Below are positions 27,386-36,845 of a DNA stretch of 64,000 nt, piece by piece (within the stretch, counting starts at the first letter, position 1; each line of letters opens with the position of its first letter). Both the position numbers and the translations under genes were made by a program. Origin of the DNA: Comamonas testosteroni ATCC 11996. GTDB lineage: Bacteria; Pseudomonadota; Gammaproteobacteria; Burkholderiales; Burkholderiaceae_C. The notes below the pieces were generated by a model, which was not told the origin of the DNA, ran no database searches, and saw only the letters and a program-made list of their open reading frames with translations. The DNA is taken from contig NZ_AHIL01000002.1 of assembly GCF_000241525.1 (NCBI RefSeq), positions 124,001-188,000 of the forward strand, written 5' to 3'.

Positions 27386-28693
27386 ATGCAAGCCAAAGAC
27401 TCTTCAGCGCTGTCCACAGCGCATGCTCTGCCCTCCTACCTCAACTCTGATCATCTCGGTCCCTGGGGCATTTATCTGCAACAGGTCGACCGTGTCACCC
27501 CCTACCTGGGCTCGCTGGCCCGCTGGGTGGAAACGCTCAAGCGCCCCAAGCGCATCCTGATCGTCGATGTCCCCATCGAGATGGACGACGGCCGTATCGC
27601 TCACTTTGAGGGCTACCGCGTGCAGCACAACCTGAGCCGCGGTCCCGGCAAGGGCGGTGTGCGCTTCCACCAGGATGTGACTCTGTCTGAAGTGATGGCC
27701 CTCTCGGCCTGGATGAGCATCAAGAATGCAGCCGTGAACGTGCCCTACGGCGGCGCCAAGGGCGGCATCCGTGTCGATCCGCGCCAGCTGTCCAAGGCCG
27801 AGCTGGAGCGCCTGACACGCCGCTACACCAGCGAAATCGGTCTGCTGATCGGCCCCACCAAGGACATTCCGGCACCTGACGTGAACACCAACGGTCAGGT
27901 CATGGCCTGGATGATGGACACCTACTCCATGAACACGGGCGCCACGGCCACCGGCGTGGTCACGGGCAAGCCCGTGGACCTGGGCGGTTCGCTGGGTCGC
28001 GTCGAGGCCACGGGCCGCGGCGTGTTCACCGTGGGTGTGGAAGCCGCCAAGCTCACCGGCCTGAATGTGCAGGGCGCACGCGTGGCCGTGCAGGGCTTCG
28101 GTAACGTGGGTGGCACGGCGGGCAAGCTGTTTGCCGATGCCGGCGCCAAGGTCGTGGCCGTGCAGGACCATACGGGCACCATTCAGAACGCCAATGGCCT
28201 GGATGTGACGGCATTGCTCGAGCATGTGGGCAATACCGGCGGTGTGGGTGGCTTTGCCGGCGCCGAGGCCATGGATGCGGCCGCCTTCTGGGGCGTGGAT
28301 TGCGACATCCTGATTCCCGCCGCGCTGGAAGGCCAGATCACCAAGGAAAACGCCGGCCAGATCAAGGCCAAGCTGGTGATCGAGGGGGCCAACGGCCCCA
28401 CCACTCCTGAGGCCGACGACATCCTCAGCGAAAAAGGCGTGCTGGTTCTGCCCGACGTGATTGCCAATGCCGGCGGCGTGACCGTGAGCTACTTCGAGTG
28501 GGTGCAGGATTTCTCCAGCTTCTTCTGGACCGAAGACGAGATCAACGCCCGTCTGGTGCGCATCATGCAGGAAGCCTTTGCCGGCGTCTGGGCCGTGGCC
28601 CAGGAGCACAAGGTGACACTGCGCACCGCCACCTTCATCGTGGCCTGCAAGCGCATTCTCCACGCCCGCGAGGCACGCGGCCTGTATCCATAA
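27386..28693 (+). CDS. gdhA: Glutamate dehydrogenase (Glu/Leu/Phe/Val family)
   Basis: About 435 residues. It interconverts glutamate and 2-oxoglutarate plus ammonia with NAD(P). The N-terminal catalytic domain has [17 protein letters not shown] and the active-site lysine in [10 protein letters not shown]. The Rossmann domain begins with [22 protein letters not shown]. Near the end, [12 protein letters not shown] and [19 protein letters not shown] match the family. An ATG at 27386 precedes [10 protein letters not shown]; an upstream frame from 27293 is rejected. Whether the enzyme uses NAD or NADP cannot be told reliably. Confidence 0.92.
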   Translation: MQAKDSSALSTAHALPSYLNSDHLGPWGIYLQQVDRVTPYLGSLARWVETLKRPKRILIVDVPIEMDDGRIAHFEGYRVQHNLSRGPGKGGVRFHQDVTLSEVMALSAWMSIKNAAVNVPYGGAKGGIRVDPRQLSKAELERLTRRYTSEIGLLIGPTKDIPAPDVNTNGQVMAWMMDTYSMNTGATATGVVTGKPVDLGGSLGRVEATGRGVFTVGVEAAKLTGLNVQGARVAVQGFGNVGGTAGKLFADAGAKVVAVQDHTGTIQNANGLDVTALLEHVGNTGGVGGFAGAEAMDAAAFWGVDCDILIPAALEGQITKENAGQIKAKLVIEGANGPTTPEADDILSEKGVLVLPDVIANAGGVTVSYFEWVQDFSSFFWTEDEINARLVRIMQEAFAGVWAVAQEHKVTLRTATFIVACKRILHAREARGLYP

Positions 28694-28695
28694 GA

Positions 28696-28832
28696 ACCCC
28701 TTGAGGCGCTACGCGCGCGCCTTCTCCCGAGAGGGACGCCCCTGGCCGGGCGCCCCTCTCTACGCGCTTCGCGCCAAGAGAGGGGTCGGCGGCTTCGCCG
28801 GGGCCGCGAGGCGGCTCTTGCTCGGCAACTCT
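28696..28832 (+). repeat. Dispersed intergenic repeat, family 1 (copy D, with internal duplication)
   Basis: A GC-rich, palindrome-filled segment beginning CCCCTTGAGGCGC and ending GGCGGCTCTTGCTCGG. It shares the order CCCCCTGAGCGGC, CGCTTCCC, GGGGGAC, CCTTGCTCGG with copies near 32203, 60157 and 62332, but is longer. It lies directly after gdhA and holds no plausible gene. Confidence 0.6.
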
Positions 28833-28868
28833 TTGTCGGGATGTGCCTGTTTCAGGCGCGAGCACAAC

Positions 28869-28901
28869 GAAAAAGCCTTCTGTTTCCAGAAGGCTTTTTT
28901 A
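28869..28901. terminator. Terminator of tRNA-fMet (also faces gdhA)
   Basis: The stem AAGCCTTCTG with CAGAAGGCTT around a TTTC/GAAA loop is flanked by A and T runs. It lies 2 bp beyond the tRNA 3' end and can also stop plus-strand transcripts from gdhA. Confidence 0.88.
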
Positions 28902-28902
28902 T

Positions 28903-28979
<77 letters not shown>

Positions 28980-29161
28980 GTAATTTGTTTCTCAACAGCA
29001 GTCGCTGTGTTGATAGGCGCAATTGTAGCCTAAATCGGCCTGTCATGCGGAGCAGTTATATAAACACGCGCTTTTTTATGGTTACTGGCTCTGAAATTTG
29101 TCGCCCGCTCCGCATTGGCGGCAGCAATTGCCACCCGGGCCAGTCGGTATAGTTGCCGCCC

Positions 29162-30547
29162 ATGGCCAAAGAGAAAACCACTTTCACCTGCAACGCCTGT
29201 GGCGGCACCAGCCCGCGCTGGCTGGGCAAATGCCCGGGCTGCGGCGCCTGGAACACCCTGGTCGAGACCGTGGCCGACTCCGCCTCGGGCGGCAAGAATC
29301 GCCTGAGCCAACCTCAGGGCTATGCAGGTCTGGCCAATGCCCAGCCCGTCACCCCGCTGTCGGCCATCGAGGCCCAGGATGTGGCGCGCACCCCCAGTGG
29401 CATCGAGGAGCTGGACCGCGTGCTCGGCGGCGGCGTGGTGGAAGGCGGCGTGGTGCTGATCGGCGGCGACCCCGGAATAGGTAAGTCCACACTTCTTTTG
29501 CAAGCCATGGATGCATTGCATCGTATTGGCCTGCCCACGCTCTATGTGACCGGCGAGGAAAGTGGCGCCCAGGTGGCGCTGCGTTCGCGCCGGCTGGGGC
29601 TGGACAACAGCCAGGTCAATGTGCTGGCCGAGATCCAGCTCGAGAAAATCCTCGCCACCGTGGAGGCCACCCAGCCTGCCGTGGTGGTCATCGACTCGAT
29701 CCAGACGGTGTATTCGGACCAGCTCTCCTCGGCTCCGGGCTCCGTGGCCCAGGTGCGCGAATGCGCGGCCCATCTGACGCGCGCGGCCAAGACCACGGGC
29801 ATCACCATCATTTTGGTGGGCCATGTGACCAAGGACGGCGCGCTGGCCGGCCCGCGCGTGCTCGAGCACATGGTGGACACGGTGCTCTACTTCGAAGGCG
29901 ACACGCACAGCAACTTCCGACTGGTGCGCGCCATCAAGAACCGCTTCGGTGCCGTCAACGAGATCGGCGTTTTCGCGATGACGGAAAAAGGCCTCAAGGG
30001 CGTGACCAACCCCAGCGCCATCTTTCTGAGCCAGCACAGCGAGCCCGTGCCCGGCAGCTGCGTGCTGGTGACGCTGGAGGGCACGCGCCCCATGCTGGTG
30101 GAAATCCAGGCGCTGGTGGACCAGGGCGGCCCGGCTGCGCGCCGTCTCTCCGTCGGCCTGGACCGCGACCGGCTGGCTATGCTGCTGGCGGTGCTCAACC
30201 GCCATGCAGGCGTGGCCTGCGCCGACCAGGATGTCTTCGTCAACGCCGTGGGCGGCGTGCGCATCAATGAGCCTGCGGCTGACCTGTCGGTGATGTTGGC
30301 AATCACTTCCAGTCTGCGTGGCAAGTCGCTGCCCAAGGGCTTTATCGCGTTTGGCGAGGTTGGTCTGGCCGGTGAGGTGCGCCCTGCACCGCGCGGCCAG
30401 GAGCGACTCAAGGAGGCCGCAAAGCTGGGATTCACCGTCGCCGTGGTCCCCAAGGCCAATGCCCCCAAGAAGCCCATCGCCGGCCTGACCATCCATGCCG
30501 TGGAGCGCGTGGATGAGGCCATCAACATCGTGCGCGGCATTGGTTGA
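29162..30547 (+). CDS. radA: DNA repair ATPase RadA
   Basis: About 461 residues. A RecA-like branch-migration ATPase for recombinational repair. The N-terminal Cys4 zinc finger is CNACGGTSPRWLGKCPGCGAW, Walker A is GGDPGIGKST near residue 105, and the RadA-specific motif IKNRFGAVNEIGVF follows. The C-terminal Lon-protease-like domain (about 300-455) contains EVGLAGEVRP. A TTG at 29153 in frame is an alternative start; ATG 29162 (MAKEKTTF) is standard. Confidence 0.95.
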   Translation: MAKEKTTFTCNACGGTSPRWLGKCPGCGAWNTLVETVADSASGGKNRLSQPQGYAGLANAQPVTPLSAIEAQDVARTPSGIEELDRVLGGGVVEGGVVLIGGDPGIGKSTLLLQAMDALHRIGLPTLYVTGEESGAQVALRSRRLGLDNSQVNVLAEIQLEKILATVEATQPAVVVIDSIQTVYSDQLSSAPGSVAQVRECAAHLTRAAKTTGITIILVGHVTKDGALAGPRVLEHMVDTVLYFEGDTHSNFRLVRAIKNRFGAVNEIGVFAMTEKGLKGVTNPSAIFLSQHSEPVPGSCVLVTLEGTRPMLVEIQALVDQGGPAARRLSVGLDRDRLAMLLAVLNRHAGVACADQDVFVNAVGGVRINEPAADLSVMLAITSSLRGKSLPKGFIAFGEVGLAGEVRPAPRGQERLKEAAKLGFTVAVVPKANAPKKPIAGLTIHAVERVDEAINIVRGIG

Positions 30548-30652
30548 TGTATTTTGATAGCTGCTTGCGCCTATTAGTTAACGATATCAGCTCATAAATG
30601 ATATGAAATCGTTGATTGATATACGCCTGCAGCTACTGTTTTTAAAAACTCC
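30548..30652. repeat. Dispersed intergenic repeat, family 2 (long copy)
   Basis: An AT-richer segment with TTTTGATAGCTGCTTGCGCCTATTAG and, farther on, ATATACGCCTGCAGCTACTGTTTTT. It forms an imperfect inverted repeat of the AATAGCTGY...GCGCTTAT type that recurs several times in the window. Confidence 0.5.
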
Positions 30653-30727
30653 TTGATCACAGCGGCCCGTGCGGGCATACGCACTGTCCGCAACCTCAAA
30701 CCCACACCCTCGTATGACAATAAGCCC

Positions 30728-31162
30728 ATGAATTTGCGCAATATTTTGGTTCCCCTGGGCTTGATCGTGCTGGTGATCGCGGCCTACAACTCTGCGGGCT
30801 GGCCCGGCGTGGCGGCTGTGGCAGGCGGCATCATCATGTGGGTGCTACTGCACTTCACGCGCCTGATGACCATCATGAAGAAGGCGTCGGACCGGCCTAT
30901 CGGCTATGTGGGCAGCGCCGTGATGCTCAATGCCAAGCTCAAGCCCAAGGCTCCGCTGGTCCATGTGGTGGCCATGACCCGCTCCCTGGGCCAGCGCCTG
31001 TCCGAAGAAGGCCAGAGCCCCGAAATCTACCGCTGGACCGACGGTACCCAGTCCCATGTGACCTGCGAGTTTGTCGCCGGCCGTCTCATGAAGTGGGAGC
31101 TGCAGCGTCCCGAGCAAAAGGAAGACACGGCGGCTGACGTACAAGCAACAGACCGGACATAG
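30728..31162 (+). CDS. Conserved small membrane protein of unknown function
   Basis: About 144 residues from ATG 30728. Two adjacent hydrophobic helices (ILVPLGLIVLVIAAY and VAAVAGGIIMWVLLHF) span residues 5-46. A cytoplasmic domain of about 90 residues follows, with DRPIGYVGSAVMLNAKLK and a polar acidic tail. I do not recognise a family with a known role. The frame open to 30653 adds residues without a start signal. It lies between radA and ilvE. Confidence 0.7.
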   Translation: MNLRNILVPLGLIVLVIAAYNSAGWPGVAAVAGGIIMWVLLHFTRLMTIMKKASDRPIGYVGSAVMLNAKLKPKAPLVHVVAMTRSLGQRLSEEGQSPEIYRWTDGTQSHVTCEFVAGRLMKWELQRPEQKEDTAADVQATDRT

Positions 31163-31261
31163 GCGCCGACCTCCCCCTAAAATGGCAGCTTCAGGAGACA
31201 AGCGCTGCCGCCGACCCGGCAGCAGCGCCCGCCGAACACACAACCCATAGAGGATGGTTTT

Positions 31262-32200
31262 ATGAGCCCTGTTGTTCCCTCGATGTCCGACCGCGACGGC
31301 AAGATCTGGATGGATGGCCAGCTGGTGGAATGGCGCGATGCCAAGATCCACGTGCTGACCCATACGCTGCACTATGGCTGCGGCGCCTTTGAAGGCGTGC
31401 GCGCCTATGAAACCGCACAGGGCACAGCCATCTTCCGCCTCGAAGAGCACACCAAGCGCCTGTTCAACAGCGCCAAGATCCTGCGCATGCAGATCCCGTT
31501 CAGCCAGGAGCAGGTCAACCAGGCCCAGGTCGAGGTGGTCAAGGCCAATGGCCTCAAATCCTGCTATCTGCGCCCGCTGACCTGGATCGGCGACCGCAAG
31601 CTGGGTGTCTCGCCCAAGGGCAATACCATCCACCTGATGGTGGCTGCCTGGGCCTGGGGCGCCTATCTGGGCGAGGAAGGCATGCAGCGCGGCATCCGCA
31701 CCAAGATTTCCAGCTTCACCCGCCACCATGTGAACATCACCATGAGCCAGGCCAAGGCGGTGAGCAACTACACCAACTCCATCCTGGCCAATACCGAGGC
31801 TCTGGACGACGGCTATGACGAGGCCATCCTGCTGGACGCCTCGGGCTTTGTCTCCGAAGGATCGGGCGAGAACATCTTTGTGATCAAGGACGGCGTGATC
31901 TACACCCCCGACCTGTCCGCCGGCGCACTCAACGGCATCACGCGCAACACCGTGCTGCACATCTGCAAGGACCTGGGCCTGGAAGTGGTGCAAAAGCGCA
32001 TCACCCGCGATGAGCTGTATATCTCGGACGAGCTGTTCTTCACCGGTACCGCCGCAGAAGTCACTCCCATCCGTGAAGTGGACCGCGTGCAGATCGGCGA
32101 AGGCAGCCGTGGACCGATTACCGAGAAAATCCAGGCGGCCTACTTTGACATCGTCAACGGCCGCAACCCCAAATACGCACACTGGCTCACCAGAGTGTGA
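31262..32200 (+). CDS. ilvE: Branched-chain amino acid aminotransferase
   Basis: A 312-residue class-IV PLP aminotransferase, the last step of Ile, Leu and Val synthesis. HTLHYGCGAFEGVRAYE at about residues 35-52, the SQAKAVSNYTNSILA segment with the PLP lysine, EGSGENIFVIKDG and ELFFTGTAAEVTPI all match IlvE. AGAGGATGG lies before the ATG. A family-1 repeat follows the stop, then a zinc-finger gene. Confidence 0.95.
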   Translation: MSPVVPSMSDRDGKIWMDGQLVEWRDAKIHVLTHTLHYGCGAFEGVRAYETAQGTAIFRLEEHTKRLFNSAKILRMQIPFSQEQVNQAQVEVVKANGLKSCYLRPLTWIGDRKLGVSPKGNTIHLMVAAWAWGAYLGEEGMQRGIRTKISSFTRHHVNITMSQAKAVSNYTNSILANTEALDDGYDEAILLDASGFVSEGSGENIFVIKDGVIYTPDLSAGALNGITRNTVLHICKDLGLEVVQKRITRDELYISDELFFTGTAAEVTPIREVDRVQIGEGSRGPITEKIQAAYFDIVNGRNPKYAHWLTRV

Positions 32201-32202
32201 AT

Positions 32203-32275
32203 CCCCCTGAGCGGCTTTTCCGCTTCCCCCCCGGGGGACAGCACCGCCGCTGCGGGACGGCCCTTGCTCGGGGCA
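32203..32275 (+). repeat. Dispersed intergenic repeat, family 1 (copy A)
   Basis: It runs CCCCCTGAGCGGC, then a CCGCTTCCCC and GGGGGACAGC palindrome, then GCCGCTGCGGGACGGCCC and CTTGCTCGG. It sits between ilvE and the zinc-finger gene and shares all these blocks with the copies near 60157 and 62332. Confidence 0.7.
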
Positions 32276-32341
32276 TCTGATCTCAGATGCGCCAGCATTG
32301 CCGGCCATGCTTCATTTTTGAAAACACGAAAGACACGAGAA

Positions 32342-32551
32342 ATGACCACGAATGCCGTCGTCGAACTGGCCGCCAAAGACCTGAACGCCCAGGGTGGTGT
32401 GTTCTGCCCCAGCCCCAAGGCCGATATGAAGCTGTGGAACAGCCACCCCAAGGTCTACCTGGATGTGGCCAAGACCGGCGACGCCAAATGCCCTTATTGC
32501 GGCACGACTTACCGCCTAAAGGCCGGTGAGGTGTTTGCTGGCGGGCATTGA
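32342..32551 (+). CDS. Small zinc-finger protein (NDUFS6/COG4391-like)
   Basis: A 69-residue protein with VFCPSPKADMKLWNSHPKVYLDV and a CPYCGTTYRL zinc-binding pair near the C-terminus, the layout of the bacterial NDUFS6-like zinc-finger family. It is often encoded beside ilvE and LPS core genes in betaproteobacteria. The ATG at 32342 precedes MTTNAVVELAAKDL. The role is uncertain. Confidence 0.8.
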   Translation: MTTNAVVELAAKDLNAQGGVFCPSPKADMKLWNSHPKVYLDVAKTGDAKCPYCGTTYRLKAGEVFAGGH

Positions 32552-32568
32552 AGCAACCACCCCTCATG

Positions 32569-32597
32569 AAAAAGGCTCCCATTAGGAGCCTCTTTTT
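32569..32597. terminator. Bidirectional terminator between the zinc-finger and capsular-type glycosyltransferase genes
   Basis: The stem AGGCTCC with GGAGCCT around CATTA is flanked by A and T runs (a T6 tract after a single C). It overlaps the stop of the convergent gene. Confidence 0.85.
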
Positions 32598-33562
32598 TAT
32601 GCTTCGGGATTGAGAGCCCGATGCCAGGTGCTGCCTGGCACTGCCCCGCCGTGAGCCTTGAACATTTCCGTGAAATGCCGCCTCTCCCCACCCCTGAGCT
32701 TGACGATGGGAGCACTGATCTTCGGCCCCTGGACCCGGCACAGCTGGGGATACAGCAAATACCATTTCCAGCGCAAAGCATGGTGATAGTAATAGGCCGA
32801 GTCCTCGGCCTTGAACAATGCCATGCGTGAATACTGTCTTTGGCGCAGCACCTGCTGCGCCGTGATATGGATCAGCAGGTAATGGGGGTCACCGATGTTC
32901 TGCCGGATACCGGCCCAGTCTGACCGGGCCTGAAGCCGCTGCAGATAGGCCTCGGTTCCCTCGACAATCAAGGCCTGATGGAATTCCCGCTGCCAGGCGA
33001 CGATGAAATCAGAGCCCGCCAAAGCGCCAAATGCCCAGCTTTCAATGACAGGCGTCTGCACATTGGTGGTGAATTTTTCAAGATAGAAGCCTACAAACTC
33101 CGTCCTGGAGTCGGCAGCTGCCTGCATCCAGCTCAGCGAGCGTGTCAGCAAGGTACTGGCATCCAGCCAGAAGCCCCCGTGCAGGGCCACGAGGTACAGG
33201 CGCAGCCAGTCGGACTGCTTGGTGGGATGCAACTCAAGGAACCGTGCAGGCAAAGCCCCTTGCTGCACGTACTGAGCCAGGTTGCCTGGATGCACAAGGC
33301 ATACCTCATAATCCGGACACTGCAAATGCCAGCTCTGGATGCATTCGCGCACAAACGAATCAGGCTGAGGGTGGTTCCAGTAGGTCCACAGCTTCTTGGG
33401 AATCGCGGCACTCTGCGGCGCGGCCAATATCGGCGCCGAACCCAGCACCTCGCCATCGACAACCAACGGTGCCGCACCGCCGTAACTTGCCGAAGATTTC
33501 AGCGTGCGGGGCTGAACCAGCTTTAATGCGCTTTTGAACAAATGGGCAGGAATCCGGGTCAT
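32597..33562 (-). CDS. Capsular polysaccharide synthesis-type glycosyltransferase
   Basis: About 321 residues from ATG 33562. The conserved pattern of the Caps_synth/GT32-like family is present: IPKKLWTYWNHPQPDSFVRECIQSW, then KQSDWLRLYLVALHGGFWLDASTLL, which holds the D-x-x-R and DxD-like sugar-nucleotide residues. The C-terminal third has no known motif. A frame open to 33682 adds 40 residues over the divergent promoter region and is rejected. It faces a GT4 gene 64 bp away. The substrate is unknown; surface glycan assembly is likely. Confidence 0.82.
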   Translation of the reverse strand: MTRIPAHLFKSALKLVQPRTLKSSASYGGAAPLVVDGEVLGSAPILAAPQSAAIPKKLWTYWNHPQPDSFVRECIQSWHLQCPDYEVCLVHPGNLAQYVQQGALPARFLELHPTKQSDWLRLYLVALHGGFWLDASTLLTRSLSWMQAAADSRTEFVGFYLEKFTTNVQTPVIESWAFGALAGSDFIVAWQREFHQALIVEGTEAYLQRLQARSDWAGIRQNIGDPHYLLIHITAQQVLRQRQYSRMALFKAEDSAYYYHHALRWKWYLLYPQLCRVQGPKISAPIVKLRGGERRHFTEMFKAHGGAVPGSTWHRALNPEA

Positions 33563-33626
33563 GGTACCGATAAATAATAAGAAACAATAAAGACAAAATG
33601 ATTCGTGCAGATTGTCCATCAGAACG

Positions 33627-34754
33627 ATGAATTCATACTCCTTTGCCAAGCCCTGTACCGAGGGCACAACACCGGTCCGCATTCTTCACTTCGTGACCGG
33701 AGGATTCTCCGGTGCCACCCAGGTCGCGGTGGACCTGAGCCTGGCCGCGCAGCGCACGCCCGGCTATGAGGTTCTGCTGGTGCTGCGCCGCAAGCCCAGC
33801 ACGGATGAACACAAGATTGACGCACTGCGCCAGCAAGGTCTTCAGATCATCGTGGTGTCCAACTGGCTGCATGCACTCACCGTCTGGGAACTGCGCAAGA
33901 TCATTCGCGGATTCAGGCCCGATGCGTTGTTCGCTCATGGTTTCAGCGACCATATCTGGGGCCGGCGCGCTGCGGCGGCCGAAGGCGTGGCGCATGTCTT
34001 TCATGTGGAGCACAACTCGCGTGAGCGCTACACGCCGCGTCGGCTGCGCCAGGCCCTGGCGCTGGAGCCGTTCACCCAGGCCCATATCGGCGTCTCCGAA
34101 GGCGTCAGGACCAGCCTGGTCGAGCGGGGTTTCCCGGCTGAAAAATGCATTGCCATCTGCAACGGCATCGACCTGACGCGCTTTCCCCAGGAGGCCATGC
34201 CCTCGCTCTGGCAGGAGCGCGAGCCCGCGATTTACATGGCCTCACGCTTTGCGCGCCAAAAAGATCACGACACGCTGATCAGGGCCATGGCCGCTCTCAG
34301 GCAACGCGGCCTGACGCCCACACTCTATCTGGCCGGCGCGGGCAAGAGCTCACTCAGGGCCAGAGCCGAGAGGCTGGTGGCTGAACTGGGACTTGAGCAG
34401 CAGGTTCGCTTCCTGGGCAATGTCTCGGACCTGCCCCAGCGGCTGTCGAGAACGCAGATCTTTGTTCTGGCTACGCATTGGGAAGGCATGCCTCTGGCGC
34501 TGGTGGAGGGCATGGCCGCAGGCTGCGCCTGTGTCGTCTCCGATGTGATCGGCGCTCGGGAAGTGGTGACACCCGAGGTGAACGGCCTGCGGGTGCGGGA
34601 ATCAGACCCCGAGGCCCTGGCCCAGGCTCTGAAGAAGCTATTGGATAACCCGGAGCTTGCACAAAATCTCGGCCGAGCGGCACGCGACCATGCCCTAAAT
34701 CACTATGGGCGCGAGCATATGTGGCAGCAATATCAAGAATTATTACGAAGCTAA
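33627..34754 (+). CDS. Glycosyltransferase family 4
   Basis: About 375 residues with the GT-B fold. The N-terminal Rossmann domain starts VRILHFVTGGFSGATQVA. The C-terminal donor-binding domain has YMASRFARQKDHDTLIRA, AGAGKSSLRARAERL and the EGMPLALVEGMAAGCACVVSDV motif with the two catalytic-site glutamates. A TTG at 33612 is in frame, but ATG 33627 is preferred; no strong ribosome binding site is seen for either. It is likely to act in LPS or exopolysaccharide assembly, with the sugar unknown. It is the last GC-rich gene before the AT-rich island. Confidence 0.88.
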   Translation: MNSYSFAKPCTEGTTPVRILHFVTGGFSGATQVAVDLSLAAQRTPGYEVLLVLRRKPSTDEHKIDALRQQGLQIIVVSNWLHALTVWELRKIIRGFRPDALFAHGFSDHIWGRRAAAAEGVAHVFHVEHNSRERYTPRRLRQALALEPFTQAHIGVSEGVRTSLVERGFPAEKCIAICNGIDLTRFPQEAMPSLWQEREPAIYMASRFARQKDHDTLIRAMAALRQRGLTPTLYLAGAGKSSLRARAERLVAELGLEQQVRFLGNVSDLPQRLSRTQIFVLATHWEGMPLALVEGMAAGCACVVSDVIGAREVVTPEVNGLRVRESDPEALAQALKKLLDNPELAQNLGRAARDHALNHYGREHMWQQYQELLRS

Positions 34755-34832
34755 TGCCGGAAGAATGGATTTCACAAAACCATTGAAAAAGCAAAAAACA
34801 AAATCAACATGCGTGCAACTCTAAAATATTTA

Positions 34833-35561
34833 TCATAATTTTTTGAAGAAATTTTTCAATTCCAAATGAAATTTCATTCTGAATTTTTTAATTCTTTCAA
34901 TCCAAGTATTTTTATTTCTGACAGTCCATATACTGCTATCAGCACTTGAATCAGCCAGAATAATTGCAGCAGGATGAACTCCAAATATTTTCAGATCATT
35001 CTCCCACCAGAATCTCAAATCTATATCAACCGGCCGGCCAAAAGGTATTCTGGAGCGGATCAATTTCTCTGCACCAGTTCTACTAATGATATACCCTGTT
35101 GTACAGCTTGGAACTTTTTTATAATCAACAATTTCATAGCCATCTGTTAAATAAACAGAACTACCGATCTTTTCATTGCCTTCTCTTCCTATCAGTTTAA
35201 TCATATCCCACTCGATATCAACAGAATCTATCGATTTCAAAATTTTCGAGAAATCATCTTTCAAGCAAATATCATCTTCCAATACCACAAGCGCTGGAGC
35301 CTCGCTTGCAAGCAAAATCTTCCATGCCTCGATATGACTGCCATAGCACCCCTTCTCTCCATTAGAGAGAGGCTTGTAGTACTGTTTTTTGTTCAGTGCT
35401 ATGCTATACAGATCTCGCATTTTTTCAGCAGGAAGATCCGCCCACCATACAGCCTCCAGCCGTTGGGCATTCAGGTTCAGCCGAAGAAATTCGGCTTCCA
35501 TGTTAGCTCGCCTTATTTTATCTTTCGACAAATTAATATATAGAATTGGTTTTTCTTGCAT
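34833..35561 (-). CDS. Glycosyltransferase family 25 (LPS biosynthesis)
   Basis: A 242-residue GT25 protein. It begins MQEKPILYINLSKDKIRRANM, with LSNGEKGCYGSHIEAWK and VVLEDDICLKDDF (an EDD metal/donor motif), which are typical of LgtB/LpsA-like galactosyl- or glucosyltransferases of LPS. The C-terminal 60 residues are Lys-rich. The start codon lies 27 bp from the divergent ligase gene ATG, so the two share a very short promoter region. AT-rich codon use suggests acquisition from another source. Confidence 0.88.
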   Translation of the reverse strand: MQEKPILYINLSKDKIRRANMEAEFLRLNLNAQRLEAVWWADLPAEKMRDLYSIALNKKQYYKPLSNGEKGCYGSHIEAWKILLASEAPALVVLEDDICLKDDFSKILKSIDSVDIEWDMIKLIGREGNEKIGSSVYLTDGYEIVDYKKVPSCTTGYIISRTGAEKLIRSRIPFGRPVDIDLRFWWENDLKIFGVHPAAIILADSSADSSIWTVRNKNTWIERIKKFRMKFHLELKNFFKKL

Positions 35562-35588
35562 AAGAAATCCTCAATAAAAGACAGAGCA

Positions 35589-36845
35589 ATGCGTATAAGA
35601 AATTTTACCCTAAAGAGTATAGAAAACACATACCTGATATTAATCACATTAGGATATTTTCTATTCCCTTGGAAACTTAATCAAGGCATTGCACTGATTG
35701 GCATGGGTCTTTTACTATGGTTAATAAATAATTTTAAAAATCCAGATTTAAAATCTTTAATCAAAGATCCACTGGTTATTTTAATTTTATTGTTCTTAAG
35801 TCTTTGCATTTTACATATCAAAGAAATTCCTGGAAATGGAGCTACCAGTGTAGCAGACTCCATTAGCCGATACTATAAATATTTCTTTTCAGTTCTTGCA
35901 GTCGGAGCAATGACGGATACCAGATTAAGAAATTACTCCGTACGTGCATACTTCATATCAGTACTATTAATTATAGTATCAATGCATTTAAATATCTTCT
36001 GGAATTTACCGTGGTCAAATACAACCACCAAAGGATGGGGTAATGACCAGACTGTAGTTGGAGACTACATCACACAAAACCTTTTCACCTGTCTTTTTGT
36101 TATATTAGCAATAGATTCATTTATAAAAAGCACAAAACAACATCAAAAAATATTTTTTATAATTGCTGCACTACTGGGAACACATGCGATTCTATTCTTA
36201 TCTATTGGCAGAACAGGATACGTGCTTCTCACTGTATCTCTTGGGGCATATGCACTATGGGCTATTCAATCGAAGCTGAAATGGCTTGTCCTCATCGGAT
36301 TAGCAGGAGTAGTCTCACTGGCAATCTATAGCTCCGATCATGCATCACAGCGCGTGCGGTTGGCCATGACAGAGGCAACCAATGCTGTGGACTCCATCAA
36401 AAACGACAAGGTTCCTGACCTCACCAGCATTGGCGCTAGAATTTATATGTGGGACCAAAGTTTAAATATTGTTTCTCAGAGGCCCATCTTTGGATGGGGT
36501 ATTGGGAGCTACCCACAGCGCTGGTGCACCACAGTTCCTGAAGTATGGTGCAATGAAAGTGCAAAGTACCACCCTCACAATCAATATTTGATGTTTTGGA
36601 TAGAACTTGGATTTCCTGGGGTTATTTTATATCTAGCAATCATGTTTTATCTATCTCGCACGGGTATGAAAGACAAAAAACACGGAGGAGCACTAGTCTC
36701 CCTAGTTGCCATACTATTTATAGATAGTTTTATTAATTCACCTTTATATGTAAGACGAGAATATCAGTTTTTTCTTCTTTGCATCCCATTAATGTATTCA
36801 TTTGCCATGCCAAAATTAATAACAAAAAAATCTACCATTTCATAA
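35589..36845 (+). CDS. O-antigen ligase-like membrane protein (WaaL/Wzy_C family)
   Basis: About 418 residues with around ten hydrophobic helices. The Wzy_C region contains SIGRTGYVLL in the middle, then a large periplasmic loop of about 85 residues with a GWGIGSYPQRW motif and a HPHNQYLMFWIELGF motif. The R and H of this loop are the conserved catalytic-region residues of O-antigen ligases and polymerases. Ligase versus polymerase cannot be separated by eye. An in-frame TTG at 35556 would overlap the divergent gene; ATG 35589 is chosen. The 3' end overlaps the convergent unknown gene by 6 bp. Confidence 0.82.
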   Translation: MRIRNFTLKSIENTYLILITLGYFLFPWKLNQGIALIGMGLLLWLINNFKNPDLKSLIKDPLVILILLFLSLCILHIKEIPGNGATSVADSISRYYKYFFSVLAVGAMTDTRLRNYSVRAYFISVLLIIVSMHLNIFWNLPWSNTTTKGWGNDQTVVGDYITQNLFTCLFVILAIDSFIKSTKQHQKIFFIIAALLGTHAILFLSIGRTGYVLLTVSLGAYALWAIQSKLKWLVLIGLAGVVSLAIYSSDHASQRVRLAMTEATNAVDSIKNDKVPDLTSIGARIYMWDQSLNIVSQRPIFGWGIGSYPQRWCTTVPEVWCNESAKYHPHNQYLMFWIELGFPGVILYLAIMFYLSRTGMKDKKHGGALVSLVAILFIDSFINSPLYVRREYQFFLLCIPLMYSFAMPKLITKKSTIS

